From Candidatus Nitrotoga sp. LAW (GTDB lineage Bacteria; Pseudomonadota; Gammaproteobacteria; Burkholderiales; Gallionellaceae): a DNA stretch of 64,000 nt. The notes beneath the pieces are model-generated. The model saw only the letters and a program-made list of their open reading frames with translations. It searched no databases and had not been told where the DNA came from. Position 1 is the stretch's first letter. Each line of letters opens with the position of its first letter. Shown here piece after piece: positions 19,401 to 28,978 of this stretch. The position numbers were made by a program, and so were the translations under genes. The DNA lies in contig QFXI01000009.1 in the NCBI GenBank assembly GCA_003402315.1, positions 124,001 through 188,000 of the forward strand. The letters are read 5' to 3'.

Positions 19401-19992
19401 GCGTATAACTGCTCGCCAAATTGACATCGCCACCGTTATAGTTGAAATACACCGCAGGGTAAAAAGTTTTTGATAGCGTAGAAGATAAACTCCCGTCACT
19501 CTTCAACCAATTAACACTTTGTGTATCACTGACAGTAAGATTGCGGCAGCCTTTCGTGGTATCCATGGGATTGTGCGGTGCGCAAGTTGGATTGGCATTA
19601 CCCATCAGTAACCCGTCAGCGTTGCTCCAGGACTGATATCTTACAGTGGGATTGTAATAAATCTTGTTGACCTTATTGGAACGTAAAGAGGCTGCATACC
19701 GGTTTGCCGGGTCAAAATCGACAACACGGTTATTGTAGTCCGACGAGCCATAAATGTTTGCCGCACGCGGAAACATGTAATACACCTGTTGAAGAATCAA
19801 ATTTTCAGGCATGATTTCGAAGTGCATCGACCCGGAATCATCCATCGTAAACATAACATTGGGCGAGATATTCCCACCCAGAAAAAGCGGATTGTTGGAA
19901 AGGGGTAACAGGGCATGAGCCGATCCGGCCAAACTGAGGAATAAACACACGGTCCATCTTAATCCCATAGGAGATATTAAATCTTTTTCCAT
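16495..19992 (-). CDS. pilY1: PilY1-like pilus tip adhesin
   Basis: A 1165-residue exported protein. I placed the start at 19992, after GGGGA and 22 bases downstream of pilX, which gives a signal peptide (MGLRWTVCLFLSLAGSAHA). A von Willebrand A-like region begins at MDDSGSMHFE with the metal-binding DxSGS pattern. The C-terminal half is a beta-propeller with PilY1 signatures: PVVYVGANDGMLHGF, DITDP, GNGYNSAGG and GNLWKFD. Two calcium-type loops are visible (DADGNGLVD and DTNRDGVVTPND). PilY1 caps the pilus, aids extension and senses surfaces. The frame stays open 49 codons further upstream, but that part overlaps pilX and has no export signal. Confidence 0.93.
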   Translation of the reverse strand: MEKDLISPMGLRWTVCLFLSLAGSAHALLPLSNNPLFLGGNISPNVMFTMDDSGSMHFEIMPENLILQQVYYMFPRAANIYGSSDYNNRVVDFDPANRYAASLRSNKVNKIYYNPTVRYQSWSNADGLLMGNANPTCAPHNPMDTTKGCRNLTVSDTQSVNWLKSDGSLSSTLSKTFYPAVYFNYNGGDVNLASSYTQIEIRSTTPSYVGGVARTDCVSAPNCTYAEEIQNFANWYTYYRSRVLLARAGIGRAFAAQGNTMRVGFAAINKGATTIDGVSSPGTVISGVRQFTGTDRINFFTNLYGHAIPASGTPLLSAVDEVGKYFKRTDDQGPWGETPGTVGGTQQVCRQNFNILMTDGYWNDGSVLTGIGNSDNTAGANITNHSSPATPPTYTYIPVLPYSDSYSNTLADVAMHYWKNDLRTDMLNKVPTNSADPAFWQHMVTFTVGLGVSGSLTHLPSGMETWPDPSGAASIPAKIDDLWHAAVNSRGAFFSAADPATFANALTNALTTIVARTGSASAVAANSNSLITNGRIYQAKFNSGDWSGQLLSIPINAAGTLGAIEWNAGAVSLASDTIAPAARIIITRGGSDGVPFEYANLTTAQKVLLDKDVAGTVDNCGLERVAYLRGVAVNEGSGTFSCASANVINKFRSRPTSKLGDIVNSGPFYVGRPNAGHSDVDYVGYAAFRTSYKNRKPVVYVGANDGMLHGFNACIQGVTPGCTAADEGKELIAYVPSMVYANLNRLSDKDYNANHRYFVDGSPMVADAYVGATPRWKSVLVGSLNGGGQGYYALDITDPAGFTAANAADLLLWEFTNADDADMGYSHNLPPINPFTSQSSQIVQMENHKWAVVIGNGYNSAGGKAVLYVLFITGGEDGTWTVGTDYIKLVVDTGTGNGLSTPMPFDADGNGLVDVIYAGDIKGNLWKFDAASPTATSWSVALSGAPLFVSGTSKSVTSPPVVTFHPKGGLLVMFGTGKYLETGDTTTTSTQTMYEVWDYNLTTSVISANLVQQVVTNATARTATQNPVPYSPTVNGWYFDLPVSGERLTGVPTLENGILAFTTIVPSASPCDFGGKGFVNAVDFLTGGMLSISSFDTNRDGVVTPNDGLSAGKEIGFAVGGVTRIRGAMDDVLISSTADGSLVKTPATKGPAGLRGRITWRELVR

Positions 19993-20014
19993 GATTCCAA
20001 TCCCCTTAATATAG

Positions 20015-20593
20015 CTATGGCCTAAATATTTCCTGCAACCAAACAACTGTGCCAGGCTTGGCACCTTGCGCGCGCGCAGTAACTCGGTAGTAATAACTGA
20101 AATCACTACTGCCCGGCGGTGTTTTTTTGATGCCTTCAATCAGATAAGTGGGCGCGGGGACACCTACTGGTAACGCAGGTGCCGTGTAATCAACGCCATC
20201 AACCCTAAAAACTGTGCCGACGATATAGTTGATGAAATGATTTGGGTCAGTAAACTGGGCTATAACCCATTCAATGGGCTTCGCTGATTGATTTTGACCG
20301 TAATAACAATACCCCCCGGTGCATTCCGCATCAAAACCGGTTATGCCATCTATCGAACTGGGCGTATTGGTTGCAGGGTCGTTATCACGGATATGTTGTT
20401 CGGCATAACGCAATCCCATTTCTGCCGCCTGTGACGCAAGATTGCGGTCACGCATATTGCCTGACATGAGTTCTTCCAAATTCGCCATTTTTATGGCGGT
20501 AATACCGAGCAAGGTTAGTACTACCAGTAAAACCATAGCGGTAACGAATACTGCACCGTGTTGTTTTCGTAGCACGCAGAAGCTTATGTTCAT
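20015..20593 (-). CDS. pilX: Minor pilin assembly protein PilX
   Basis: A 192-residue PilX. The N terminus (QHGAVFVTAMVLLVVLTLLG) is the PilX-type hydrophobic segment after a Gly, and the sequence continues with MRDRNLASQAAEMGLRYAE, which is typical of the family. It belongs to the tip complex with PilV, PilW and PilY1. The start overlaps the pilW stop by four bases (ATGA), so the two are coupled. pilY1 follows after 22 bases. Confidence 0.9.
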   Translation of the reverse strand: MNISFCVLRKQHGAVFVTAMVLLVVLTLLGITAIKMANLEELMSGNMRDRNLASQAAEMGLRYAEQHIRDNDPATNTPSSIDGITGFDAECTGGYCYYGQNQSAKPIEWVIAQFTDPNHFINYIVGTVFRVDGVDYTAPALPVGVPAPTYLIEGIKKTPPGSSDFSYYYRVTARAQGAKPGTVVWLQEIFRP

Positions 20594-21393
20594 GGTAGGT
20601 TGTTTACCCGGTTGCGCAAATTAAATGTCGCGGTGAAAGCGCGCCTTAATCGCCTGTCAGCAAGAACGGCGACAGCTGCGCCGTTGCAATTCAGGTAGTT
20701 ACTACCTATGGGAACAATATTCGTTTGATCTGAACGAATCAGTACGCAAACTCGCGTCGTGACTACTTGGTTCCAATCAGCCGGCAGGGAAACATATTGG
20801 TTGACTGACTGGTCGCCAGTGGTATCAATGCCATAAAGGACCTGAAAATCCTCTATATTCTCCAATAATACAATACCGACAGGCGTTGCGCCGGGTGCAG
20901 GCGGCGCAGCACCGATAGCCCCAGCACACTGTAATTGCGCATTCGCTGCATCCAGATTAAAGTGACTCTGGATGATATTATTGCCAGCTAAGTAATTGGC
21001 CGCTGTAACTGCTGTGCCGAATTGACAATCCCGATCCCCAGTCGCACCATCGTACTGCACGGTTAATGTATCGGCCACACCTGGAGCGCCATCAATACCA
21101 GTGATAGCCATCCCTGTAAACCCAATTTTCAAACCCGTAAATGGAATTTCAGCAAGACCCGCCTGTTTGACGCTACGCCCGAGAATTTCCAATGCAAAAC
21201 GACCACTCTCCTGAATACGGGCGTTATCCTCCTGTATACGAAAAATCTGACGGCTACTGGTAAAAACTGTGCCAACAACCAGTAACAATATCAGGCCAAT
21301 GGTCATTGCAATCATTAGTTCCACTAAAGTGAAACCTTGCTGCGAATTAGACTCGAAGCTTTCTGAATCAGTACCTGATCCAACACAATTCAT
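20590..21393 (-). CDS. pilW: Minor pilin PilW
   Basis: A 267-residue prepilin with cleavage motif QQG before FTLVELMIAMTIGLILLLVV. The rest is a PilW-type globular domain. I chose the ATG at 21393, 14 bases after pilV ends. The frame is open further upstream, but that would overlap pilV and give an abnormally long leader. No clear ribosome site precedes the ATG, so expression probably depends on coupling to pilV. Confidence 0.88.
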   Translation of the reverse strand: MNCVGSGTDSESFESNSQQGFTLVELMIAMTIGLILLLVVGTVFTSSRQIFRIQEDNARIQESGRFALEILGRSVKQAGLAEIPFTGLKIGFTGMAITGIDGAPGVADTLTVQYDGATGDRDCQFGTAVTAANYLAGNNIIQSHFNLDAANAQLQCAGAIGAAPPAPGATPVGIVLLENIEDFQVLYGIDTTGDQSVNQYVSLPADWNQVVTTRVCVLIRSDQTNIVPIGSNYLNCNGAAVAVLADRRLRRAFTATFNLRNRVNNLP

Positions 21394-21407
21394 TAGCGGG
21401 ATAAATA

Positions 21408-21926
21408 TCAGGGAGAAAATCTTGTCAAGAAACAGCGCGTATTGACTGGTGTGCCCACTGGACACGCAGGATCCGTTACGCCCCCCATTTCTTTTTCGAT
21501 CCACCTCAGAGTAATCAAATAGCCCGCTGCCAGATTACCGGCTACCGTTCCCGCACCGCCCGGTAATAGAATAGAGTTGGCTGAATTCCACCGAGCATGG
21601 TCATAAATCGACATTTGTGCCATATCACAGTTTTCAGCCTCACAATTAGCACTAACCGGAATGACAGCAGTCAGCGCATCATAATTCCCGGCACGTACAC
21701 CTACCAAATTGGCGCGCATACGATCTGCGATATCCAGCGTTTGTTGAGTCGCAATTGAACGGAAATGCGCTGTATTGTTGCTACGCATACCCGTTGTAAT
21801 CAAGGCTGCCATACCCAACAAACCAAAAGAAACCACCAAAATCGTAACCAGCACTTCCAGCATACTAAATCCACTCTGCTTATTATCAAGCCGCCTTCTC
21901 AAATTGAGTATGCAATTTATACGCAT
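21408..21926 (-). CDS. pilV: Minor pilin PilV
   Basis: A 172-residue prepilin with cleavage motif QSG before FSMLEVLVTILVVSFGLLG, characteristic of PilV. It is part of the minor-pilin priming complex at the pilus tip. Its start overlaps the end of the fimT/gspH gene by ten bases. Four cysteines in the C-terminal half (two in CEAENC and two near the end) may stabilise the globular domain. Confidence 0.9.
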   Translation of the reverse strand: MRINCILNLRRRLDNKQSGFSMLEVLVTILVVSFGLLGMAALITTGMRSNNTAHFRSIATQQTLDIADRMRANLVGVRAGNYDALTAVIPVSANCEAENCDMAQMSIYDHARWNSANSILLPGGAGTVAGNLAAGYLITLRWIEKEMGGVTDPACPVGTPVNTRCFLTRFSP

Positions 21927-22447
21927 GTACCGCCTCCTTTATCGGTACGCAAACGGCCTTGATTATTCAAAGTCAACCTTCTGGACATCTCAACACCACG
22001 ACTATCACACAAAGAAAAGGTGTCATTAAACCCAAACGTAAATCCACTCGCGGCGAATGTCACCCTCGTCCTGTTTCCAGATGTCAGCGTACTTTGGCCA
22101 GATAATGCGCTACCGACCCGGATAATTACTTCACCCGCATTTACTGTTCCATCATTATTGGCATCTGCAAACACTAGCCAGCCACTTGTCCAGGCAGTCA
22201 CACCGGCACAGGTCGTACCGTTTGTACTGGGGCAAATTGTAGTCGGGCTATTTCTTTTAATGGCCTCACTCTTAGCTAACATCATGGCAGAGAAAAAATT
22301 ATTACTCTGCGCTACAAGCTGGCTATCCTGAACTAACGTGCGGTAACTTGGTGCCGCCATAGCCAACAGAATACTTGCCACACTCAATGTGACAAGTATT
22401 TCAATTACCGTAAATCCTCTGTTGCCAGCCATGTACATGACTCCCAT
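21917..22447 (-). CDS. fimT: FimT/GspH-type minor pseudopilin
   Basis: A 176-residue prepilin with cleavage after NRG before FTVIEILVTLSVASILLAM and a GspH/FimT C-terminal domain. The loop DANNDGTVN resembles a calcium-binding turn common in this family. It is the first gene of the operon fimT-pilV-pilW-pilX-pilY1-pilE. Start choice is open: a GAGGAA ribosome site fits the ATG at 22438 better than the first ATG at 22447. FimT is reported to bind DNA in some competent bacteria; that role is not shown here. Confidence 0.87.
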   Translation of the reverse strand: MGVMYMAGNRGFTVIEILVTLSVASILLAMAAPSYRTLVQDSQLVAQSNNFFSAMMLAKSEAIKRNSPTTICPSTNGTTCAGVTAWTSGWLVFADANNDGTVNAGEVIIRVGSALSGQSTLTSGNRTRVTFAASGFTFGFNDTFSLCDSRGVEMSRRLTLNNQGRLRTDKGGGTCV

Positions 22448-22869
22448 TTCCTCAACATCCGAACATTTAAGCTGTTTGTAGTAGCGGTCAATCTTTGTTG
22501 GCGGTCAAATCCAGATTAACTTTAATTTTTTAAACCCAAAAATTCATTAATTTATTCCCTGCTGACTAATACAACACATAACATACACCACACACTAATC
22601 AGCCAGTCGGCCAACACTTCATACGGGCTATGCGCTTTAATACTGCATAGTGGTTCGCTGAATCAATATTGACTTCCACCGTAATTGGAGTACATCACTG
22701 CTCACCCCCCGCTTGCGCATTACCATGACTTCCTCCATCATTTCGGTAGGAAATGTCTAGTCAATGTGAAGATTTTTTAGCATGGAATTTACTTCTTCTG
22801 CGAAAGATTGAACGTTGATTGGTTACTCTGTGCCACATAAAGCCATTTTTATCCATTCAGGAAAACACC
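22448..22869. other. Divergent intergenic region, pilin operon / tautomerase
   Basis: This 422-base AT-rich spacer should hold the pilin operon promoter on the minus strand and the promoter for the tautomerase gene. I see no repeat, RNA gene or clear operator. Confidence 0.4.
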
Positions 22870-23055
22870 ATGCCTTACGTCAACATTCGCATCGCTGGTA
22901 TTCTCAGTCGCGAACAAAAAACAAAAATCGCAGTAGAGATCACCGACACTCTGGAACGCATCGCACACAAACCAAAGTCCTACACCTACATTACCTTCGA
23001 TGAACTACCGGACGAGAACTGGGCGGTTGCAGGGCAGTTGCTGGATGAGGAATAA
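22870..23055 (+). CDS. 4-oxalocrotonate tautomerase-family protein
   Basis: A 61-residue protein of the 4-OT/macrophage-inhibitory-factor fold. After Met removal it begins with Pro (MPYVNIRIAG), the general base of this family. The length matches the usual 60-62 residues. The C terminus (ITFDELPDENWAVAG) is typical of DmpI-like members. The ATG is preceded by AGGAAA. It overlaps the following flavoprotein gene by 11 bases. The substrate is unknown; many members are promiscuous. Confidence 0.85.
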   Translation: MPYVNIRIAGILSREQKTKIAVEITDTLERIAHKPKSYTYITFDELPDENWAVAGQLLDEE

Positions 23056-24292
23056 GTTGAACGCCAGGTCGGTTGCCGTCATCGGCGGCGGGCCTGCCGG
23101 ACTGATGACTGCAGAGGTATTAATTCAGGGCGGCGTGCGGGTCGATCTTTACGATGCCATGCCATCCGTGGGACGCAAGTTTCTGATGGCTGGCAAGGGT
23201 GGCATGAACATCACGCATTCCGAGCCAATGGAACCATTCCTCTCGCGCTATGGTGCACGCCGCGCGCAGATCAAGCCGCTGCTTGACACCTTCGGGCCGG
23301 AGGCTCTGCGGAAGTGGATCCACGATCTCGGCATAGAGACATTCATCGGCACGTCCGGGCGCATATTTCCGGCTGACATGAAAGCGGCACCGCTCTTGCG
23401 CGCCTGGCTGCACCGCTTGCGTGAGGCAGGCGTACATTTCCATATGCGCCATCGCTGGTGCGGGTGGGATGAAAATGGTGCGCTTCGTTTTGCCACCCCA
23501 CAGGGCGAGCACACCACGAATGTCGATGCAGTGGTGCTGGCACTGGGTGGCGGCAGTTGGGCGCGGCTCGGTTCTGATGGCGCATGGGTACCGCTGCTCG
23601 CGCAGCGCGGTATTCCCGTTGTGCCATTACAACCCGCAAACTGCGGTTTCGATGTCGGCTGGAGTGAATATTTCAGCTCCCGCTTCGCCGGGCATCCGGT
23701 AAAAGCAGTGACGGTAAACTTTATCGATGCAACGGGAAATATCCATCGTCGACAGGGTGACCTCATGGTGACGGCGACCGGAATTGAAGGCGGACTGATC
23801 TATGCTTTATCTGCACTCCTGCGCGATGAGATTGCAGCCACTGGCGTGGCTGTCATTTACCTCGATTTGATGCCTGGAAAAGATTTGCCGCGCGTCATCG
23901 CCGAGATAGCGCACCCGCGCGGTTCCCGCTCGATGGCCAGCCATTTGCAGAGTCGGGCAAACATCAAGGGAGTAAAAACTGGCCTGTTGCGCGAACGGGT
24001 GTCGCCATCAGACTTCGCCGCCCCCGAGCGCCTTGCGGCTGCGATTAAATCATTGCCGTTGCACCTCATCGCACCACGTCCGCTGGACGAAGCCATCAGC
24101 AGCGCAGGGGGCGTGGCCTTCGAGGCACTGGATGAACGCTTGATGGTGCACGCCATGCCCGGTGTGTTCTGTGCGGGCGAAATGCTTGACTGGGAAGCGC
24201 CCACCGGCGGCTATCTGCTCACCGCCTGTTTCGCAAGCGGACGCACGGCAGCCTTGGGAGCGCTGGCTTACCTCGAATGCGGGTGCATTTAG
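23045..24292 (+). CDS. HI0933/BaiN-type FAD-dependent oxidoreductase
   Basis: A 415-residue flavoprotein of the HI0933 (YhiN/BaiN) family, in the TIGR03862-like branch. An N-terminal FAD-binding loop (VIGGGPAGLMTAE) is followed by GRKFLMAGKGGMNITHSE, a family signature, and a C-terminal CAGEMLDWEAPTGGYLLTAC that closes the FAD site. It is probably soluble. The start is either ATG 23045 or TTG 23057; both overlap or abut the tautomerase stop. The natural substrate of the family is not established, so no pathway is proposed. Confidence 0.83.
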   Translation: MRNKLNARSVAVIGGGPAGLMTAEVLIQGGVRVDLYDAMPSVGRKFLMAGKGGMNITHSEPMEPFLSRYGARRAQIKPLLDTFGPEALRKWIHDLGIETFIGTSGRIFPADMKAAPLLRAWLHRLREAGVHFHMRHRWCGWDENGALRFATPQGEHTTNVDAVVLALGGGSWARLGSDGAWVPLLAQRGIPVVPLQPANCGFDVGWSEYFSSRFAGHPVKAVTVNFIDATGNIHRRQGDLMVTATGIEGGLIYALSALLRDEIAATGVAVIYLDLMPGKDLPRVIAEIAHPRGSRSMASHLQSRANIKGVKTGLLRERVSPSDFAAPERLAAAIKSLPLHLIAPRPLDEAISSAGGVAFEALDERLMVHAMPGVFCAGEMLDWEAPTGGYLLTACFASGRTAALGALAYLECGCI

Positions 24293-24507
24293 TCATGGTA
24301 AATTTATCTTCCAGCCTTAGACAAACTAACTTCACACCACTACGCGCCCGCAAACATAATTTATTTACTGTTCAGACTTCGCAGATACGCTGCATTGTTC
24401 ATCTTGCAGCACCTTCAGTTTTAGCTGATCGATGTCCGATCCACTTCTACCACGCTATAATCGCATTCTTTACTTTTCGCTCGTAGATTTTATTCGGAGC
24501 CATCGCC

Positions 24508-27393
24508 ATGTCGCATAATCTGTTCAACACTCGTCAAACATTCAGTCTCGCTAACGGCAAAACTGGCACGCTATATTCCTTGAAAGCGCTCGAAACAGCA
24601 GGGCTGGGCAAAATTTCACGCCTGCCAGTTTCCATCCGCATTGTGCTGGAAGCGGTGCTACGCAATTACGATGGCAAAAAGATCAGCGAAGCGCACATTC
24701 GCCAGCTGGCGAACTGGCAGCAGAATTCACCGCGTACCGAAGAAATTCCGTTCGTAGTGGCACGTATCGTGTTGCAGGATTTCACCGGCATCCCGCTGCT
24801 GGTTGATCTTGCCACCATGCGCGATGCCGCTGCAAAGTTGGGCAAGAATCCGATGATCATTGAGCCGCTGGTGCCAGTGGATTTGGTGGTGGACCATTCA
24901 GTGCAAGTGGATTATTACAATAGCCCGGATGCGCTGCGACTCAACATGGAACTGGAGTTTGAGCGTAATAATGAGCGTTACAAATTCATGAAATGGGGCA
25001 TGCAGGCATTTGATACGTTCAAAGTGGTACCGCCCGGCGTCGGCATCGTGCATCAGGTGAATCTGGAATACCTGGCGCGTGGCGTGCTGCAAAAAGACGG
25101 CGTTTATTATCCTGATACGCTGGTAGGCACTGACAGCCACACCACAATGATTAATGGCATCGGCGTGGTCGGATGGGGTGTGGGCGGCATCGAAGCGGAA
25201 GCGGGTATGCTCGGCCAGCCGGTCTATTTCCTCACGCCGGACGTAGTGGGCGTTCATCTCACGGGCAAGCTGCGCGAAGGCATCACCGCGACTGACCTAG
25301 TGTTGACCGTCACCGAACTGCTGCGCAAGCATAAAGTGGTGGGGAAATTTGTGGAATTTTTCGGTGCGGGCACCGCTGCGCTTACCCTGCCGGATCGCGC
25401 CACCCTCGCCAACATGGCGCCAGAATACGGCGCAACCATGGGCTTCTTTCCGGTAGACGACGTTACATTAGAATACCTGCGCAATACTGGGCGCAGCGAT
25501 GAAGAAGTAGATGCCTTCCAGTCCTACTTCAAAGCGCAAGGGCTTTATGGCATACCCGAGGCAAACGCAATCGATTACAGCAGCGTGGTGGAGCTGGATT
25601 TGAACAGCATCCAACCTTCTCTGGCCGGACCCAAACGCCCGCAGGATCGCGTACCGCTCTCCGGGATGAAGGAGAATTTCAACACCTTGTTCAGCAAGTC
25701 AGTGGCGGAGAACGGCTTCAACCAGCCCGCTGAAAACTTGGGAAAACGTTATATCACCGATTTGGCCGACCTTAGCGGAAACGTTTGTGTACCGATCACC
25801 GGCGGCGGCCTGCAGGATCAGGAATCCACACCCACTGGCACCGGCACACAAAGCAAGCGCAACACCAGCACCGTGACTGAAATCGAGATGATGGACAACC
25901 GCCCGACATCCGGCGTGCGCTGCGAAACAAGCGGTGAGATGTTGCCGGCAGTACAGCTCCGCCATGGCGATGTACTAATAGCCGCCATCACTTCCTGCAC
26001 CAATACATCCAACCCCGGTGTGATGCTGGCGGCAGGTTTGCTGGCGAAAAAAGCAGTGGAAGCAGGCCTGCGCGTACAACCGCATATCAAAACATCGCTC
26101 GCCCCCGGCTCACGCGTGGTGACGGACTACTTGACCCATTCTGGCCTGCTACCTTATCTGGAACAACTCGGTTTCCGCTTGGTGGGCTATGGTTGCACCA
26201 CTTGTATTGGCAACTCCGGCCCATTGAATGCAAAAATCGAAGATGCCATTCTCGCCCACGATCTGATCGCCGCAGCAGTGTTATCCGGCAACCGCAACTT
26301 TGAGGCACGCGTCCATGCAAACATCAAGGCCAACTTCCTCGCTAGCCCACCTCTGGTAGTTGCCTTTGCGCTGGCTGGCAGAGTAAACATTAATTTGAAC
26401 AGTGAACCACTTGGCATCGGCCGCAACGGTCGATCAATCTATCTGAAAGATATCTGGCCGAGCAGTACGGAAATCCATGCAGCGATGAAATTTGCTGCCG
26501 ACCCCGTGGTTTATCGCAGGCTATATAGTGACCTTACTCGAGATCTGCCACTGTGGAACGGTATTTCTGCCCCCACCGGCAACCAGTACCACTGGGACGA
26601 TTCTACCTACATTGCGCGCCCGCCGTTCTTCGACGATTTTGGCATGACTGTCGGCAATGTTGCCGACATCCGCAATGCGAAGCCGCTGGGCATTTTCGGT
26701 GACTCAGTTACCACCGATCACATCAGTCCGGCTGGCAGTTTTAAATCCACCACCCCTGCCGGCAAATACCTGCAAAGCAAAGACGTGGCCATCAAGGATT
26801 TCAACAGTTACGGCGCACGACGCGGCAATCATGAGGTCATGATACGCGGCACTTTCGCCAACGTGCGCATCAAGAATCTGATGCTGCCCCCCAATGCCGA
26901 CGGCAGTCGCGTGGAAGGCGGCTACACACTTTACAACGGCGAACAGATAGCGATCTACGACGCAGCGATGAAATACATCGCAGACGGCACGCCCACTGTT
27001 ATTTTCGCCGGGGAAGAATACGGCACTGGCTCATCTCGAGATTGGGCGGCAAAAGGCACGCAACTGTTGGGCGTGAAAGCGGTAGTGGCGAAGAGCTTTG
27101 AGCGCATCCATCGCAGCAATCTGGTGGGCATGGGCGTGCTGCCTTTACAGTTCAAGGGCAACGACAGCGTGGCTACACTCAAACTGACCGGCGAAGAAAC
27201 ATTCGATCTCACCGGCATAACAAATTTCATTAAGCCACAACAGGATGTAATGCTCACCATCAAGCGCCGCGACGGAAGCACGCAACAAGTCGCGCTGCTG
27301 CTGCGGATCGACACTCCCGTCGAAGTGGATTACTACCGCCATGGCGGCATCCTACCTTATGTACTGCGCGAGCTTGTAGATCGTTCCATTTAA
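24508..27393 (+). CDS. acnA: Aconitate hydratase A
   Basis: A 961-residue aconitase that interconverts citrate and isocitrate in the TCA cycle. Cluster-ligating cysteines are seen in TSCTNTSN and [13 protein letters not shown]. The C-terminal swivel domain has [15 protein letters not shown] and [15 protein letters not shown]. It is longer than E. coli AcnA (about 890) because of a 60-70 residue insertion before the first cysteine (within about 380-494). A good AT-rich promoter region precedes it. It is a single-gene unit facing purT. Confidence 0.96.
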   Translation: MSHNLFNTRQTFSLANGKTGTLYSLKALETAGLGKISRLPVSIRIVLEAVLRNYDGKKISEAHIRQLANWQQNSPRTEEIPFVVARIVLQDFTGIPLLVDLATMRDAAAKLGKNPMIIEPLVPVDLVVDHSVQVDYYNSPDALRLNMELEFERNNERYKFMKWGMQAFDTFKVVPPGVGIVHQVNLEYLARGVLQKDGVYYPDTLVGTDSHTTMINGIGVVGWGVGGIEAEAGMLGQPVYFLTPDVVGVHLTGKLREGITATDLVLTVTELLRKHKVVGKFVEFFGAGTAALTLPDRATLANMAPEYGATMGFFPVDDVTLEYLRNTGRSDEEVDAFQSYFKAQGLYGIPEANAIDYSSVVELDLNSIQPSLAGPKRPQDRVPLSGMKENFNTLFSKSVAENGFNQPAENLGKRYITDLADLSGNVCVPITGGGLQDQESTPTGTGTQSKRNTSTVTEIEMMDNRPTSGVRCETSGEMLPAVQLRHGDVLIAAITSCTNTSNPGVMLAAGLLAKKAVEAGLRVQPHIKTSLAPGSRVVTDYLTHSGLLPYLEQLGFRLVGYGCTTCIGNSGPLNAKIEDAILAHDLIAAAVLSGNRNFEARVHANIKANFLASPPLVVAFALAGRVNINLNSEPLGIGRNGRSIYLKDIWPSSTEIHAAMKFAADPVVYRRLYSDLTRDLPLWNGISAPTGNQYHWDDSTYIARPPFFDDFGMTVGNVADIRNAKPLGIFGDSVTTDHISPAGSFKSTTPAGKYLQSKDVAIKDFNSYGARRGNHEVMIRGTFANVRIKNLMLPPNADGSRVEGGYTLYNGEQIAIYDAAMKYIADGTPTVIFAGEEYGTGSSRDWAAKGTQLLGVKAVVAKSFERIHRSNLVGMGVLPLQFKGNDSVATLKLTGEETFDLTGITNFIKPQQDVMLTIKRRDGSTQQVALLLRIDTPVEVDYYRHGGILPYVLRELVDRSI

Positions 27394-27409
27394 AGCAATT
27401 ACAAATAAT

Positions 27410-27482
27410 CCGTTCGGATTGAGCTAGTCGAAGGCCGCTATTGGCACGGGACTAGCGGTTCGACCAAGCTCACCGCGAATGG
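27410..27482. repeat. REP-like imperfect palindrome between acnA and purT
   Basis: The left arm CCGTTCGGATTGAGCTAGTC and the right arm (GGTTCGACCAAGCTCACCG then CGAATGG) are imperfect inverted copies. The core TGAGCTTGTCGAA-like unit is a common intergenic palindrome in beta- and gammaproteobacteria. It lies between converging genes and could terminate both transcripts. Confidence 0.6.
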
Positions 27483-27565
27483 TAATGGTTTTGCTGGAAC
27501 GCATCCTGGATCCTCCCCGTTTAATAAGCTCAATAAATGCTGCCTTCGGTCAGGCGGAAATAGCC

Positions 27566-28774
27566 TTAACCCTTGACTGGCACCACTTTGCTGGCTGCCA
27601 GCTTGGCACGTATCCTCGCTTCGTCGGTATCTACTCCGTTTGCCAACGCCACACCCATACGCCGTTTGGAAAACGACTCCGGTTTACCGAACAAGCGCAA
27701 ATCGCTTTGCGGGACACGTAACGCTTCATCGACACCAGTAAAAGCGATAGCCGACTCTTCCACTTGCCCATAAATCACTGCACTCGCGCCCGGCGCACGC
27801 AAAGCGGTGTTCACGGGCAGACCGAGTATGGCGCGGGCATGCAGCTCAAATTCATTCTGAACCTGACTGCACATCGTAACCATGCCAGTGTCATGCGGAC
27901 GCGGGCTGACTTCGCTAAACCACACATCATCGCCCTTGACAAACAGTTCAACTCCAAAAATACCCAAGCCCCCGAGATTGTCCGTAACTTTCCTGGCAAT
28001 ATCGCGTGTGCGCTTCAAGGCCAGCTCAGACATAGCCTGCGGCTGCCAACTTTCAACATAGTCACCATGAATTTGCACATGCCCGATCGGTTCGCAAAAA
28101 TGCGTTTCGACTTCGCCATTACTGCCCATCGCACGCACGGTGAGCTGGGTAATTTCATATTCGAAATTAATAAAACCCTCGACAATTACTCGCCCCTGCT
28201 TCACCCGGCCACTGGCGGCAACATTCCAAGCCTGCTCCACCTCCGCCGCGCTATCGATTTTAGACTGCCCCTTGCCGGAGGAGGACATCACCGGTTTCAC
28301 CACGCAGGGATAACCAATGCCGTCATCAATCGCCGTACGTAATTCTTCCAGACTATTGGCAAAGGCATAAGGAGAAGTGGGTAGGCCCAGTGTTTCTGCC
28401 GCAAGGCGGCGAATTCCCTCACGGTGCATGGTGAGTTGAGCGGCACGTGCGGTAGGAATAACCCGCGCCAATCCTTCCCGCTCAATCTCAACCAACATGT
28501 CAGTGGCAATAGCTTCAATCTCCGGCACGATAAGGTGCGGCTGTTCGCGCTCGATCAGATCACGCAATGCCGCAGCATCCGTCATGTTAATGACATGTGC
28601 GCGATGTGCCACCTGATGTCCCGGTGCATTGGCATAACGATCCACGGCAATAGTCTCTACGCCTAAGCGTTGCAATGCGATGATAACTTCCTTACCGAGT
28701 TCACCGCTGCCCAGCAACATGACTTTGGTAGCGGAGGAACTAAGTGGGGTACCGACAGTGAATTGTTTTTTCAT
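27566..28774 (-). CDS. purT: Formate-dependent GAR transformylase
   Basis: A 402-residue ATP-grasp enzyme that makes formyl-GAR from GAR, formate and ATP in purine synthesis. The N-terminal [11 protein letters not shown] loop, the ATP-binding [14 protein letters not shown] and the C-terminal [14 protein letters not shown] are diagnostic of PurT. The length matches E. coli PurT (392). It stands alone and is convergent with acnA. Confidence 0.96.
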   Translation of the reverse strand: MKKQFTVGTPLSSSATKVMLLGSGELGKEVIIALQRLGVETIAVDRYANAPGHQVAHRAHVINMTDAAALRDLIEREQPHLIVPEIEAIATDMLVEIEREGLARVIPTARAAQLTMHREGIRRLAAETLGLPTSPYAFANSLEELRTAIDDGIGYPCVVKPVMSSSGKGQSKIDSAAEVEQAWNVAASGRVKQGRVIVEGFINFEYEITQLTVRAMGSNGEVETHFCEPIGHVQIHGDYVESWQPQAMSELALKRTRDIARKVTDNLGGLGIFGVELFVKGDDVWFSEVSPRPHDTGMVTMCSQVQNEFELHARAILGLPVNTALRAPGASAVIYGQVEESAIAFTGVDEALRVPQSDLRLFGKPESFSKRRMGVALANGVDTDEARIRAKLAASKVVPVKG

Positions 28775-28978
28775 AGCTAAAATTTCGGAATTAACCCTGC
28801 TCCTAAAAGCACACTTAATTGATTGCTTAAAGTGATCAGAAATGTATCACAAAGAGTAATATTGCAAGCCGCATCAACCCAGCCCTTCAATGCCTCTCCC
28901 TACAACGGCAGATATTACCTAACCCACACTAAATATTTGAGCTATTTCTTTTTATAAAAACCTAAGCAGGTTACTTGC

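Noticed and set aside
16495-20139. Longer PilY1 start at 20139
   Set aside because: It would overlap pilX by over 120 bases and bury the signal peptide; ATG 19992 has a ribosome site.
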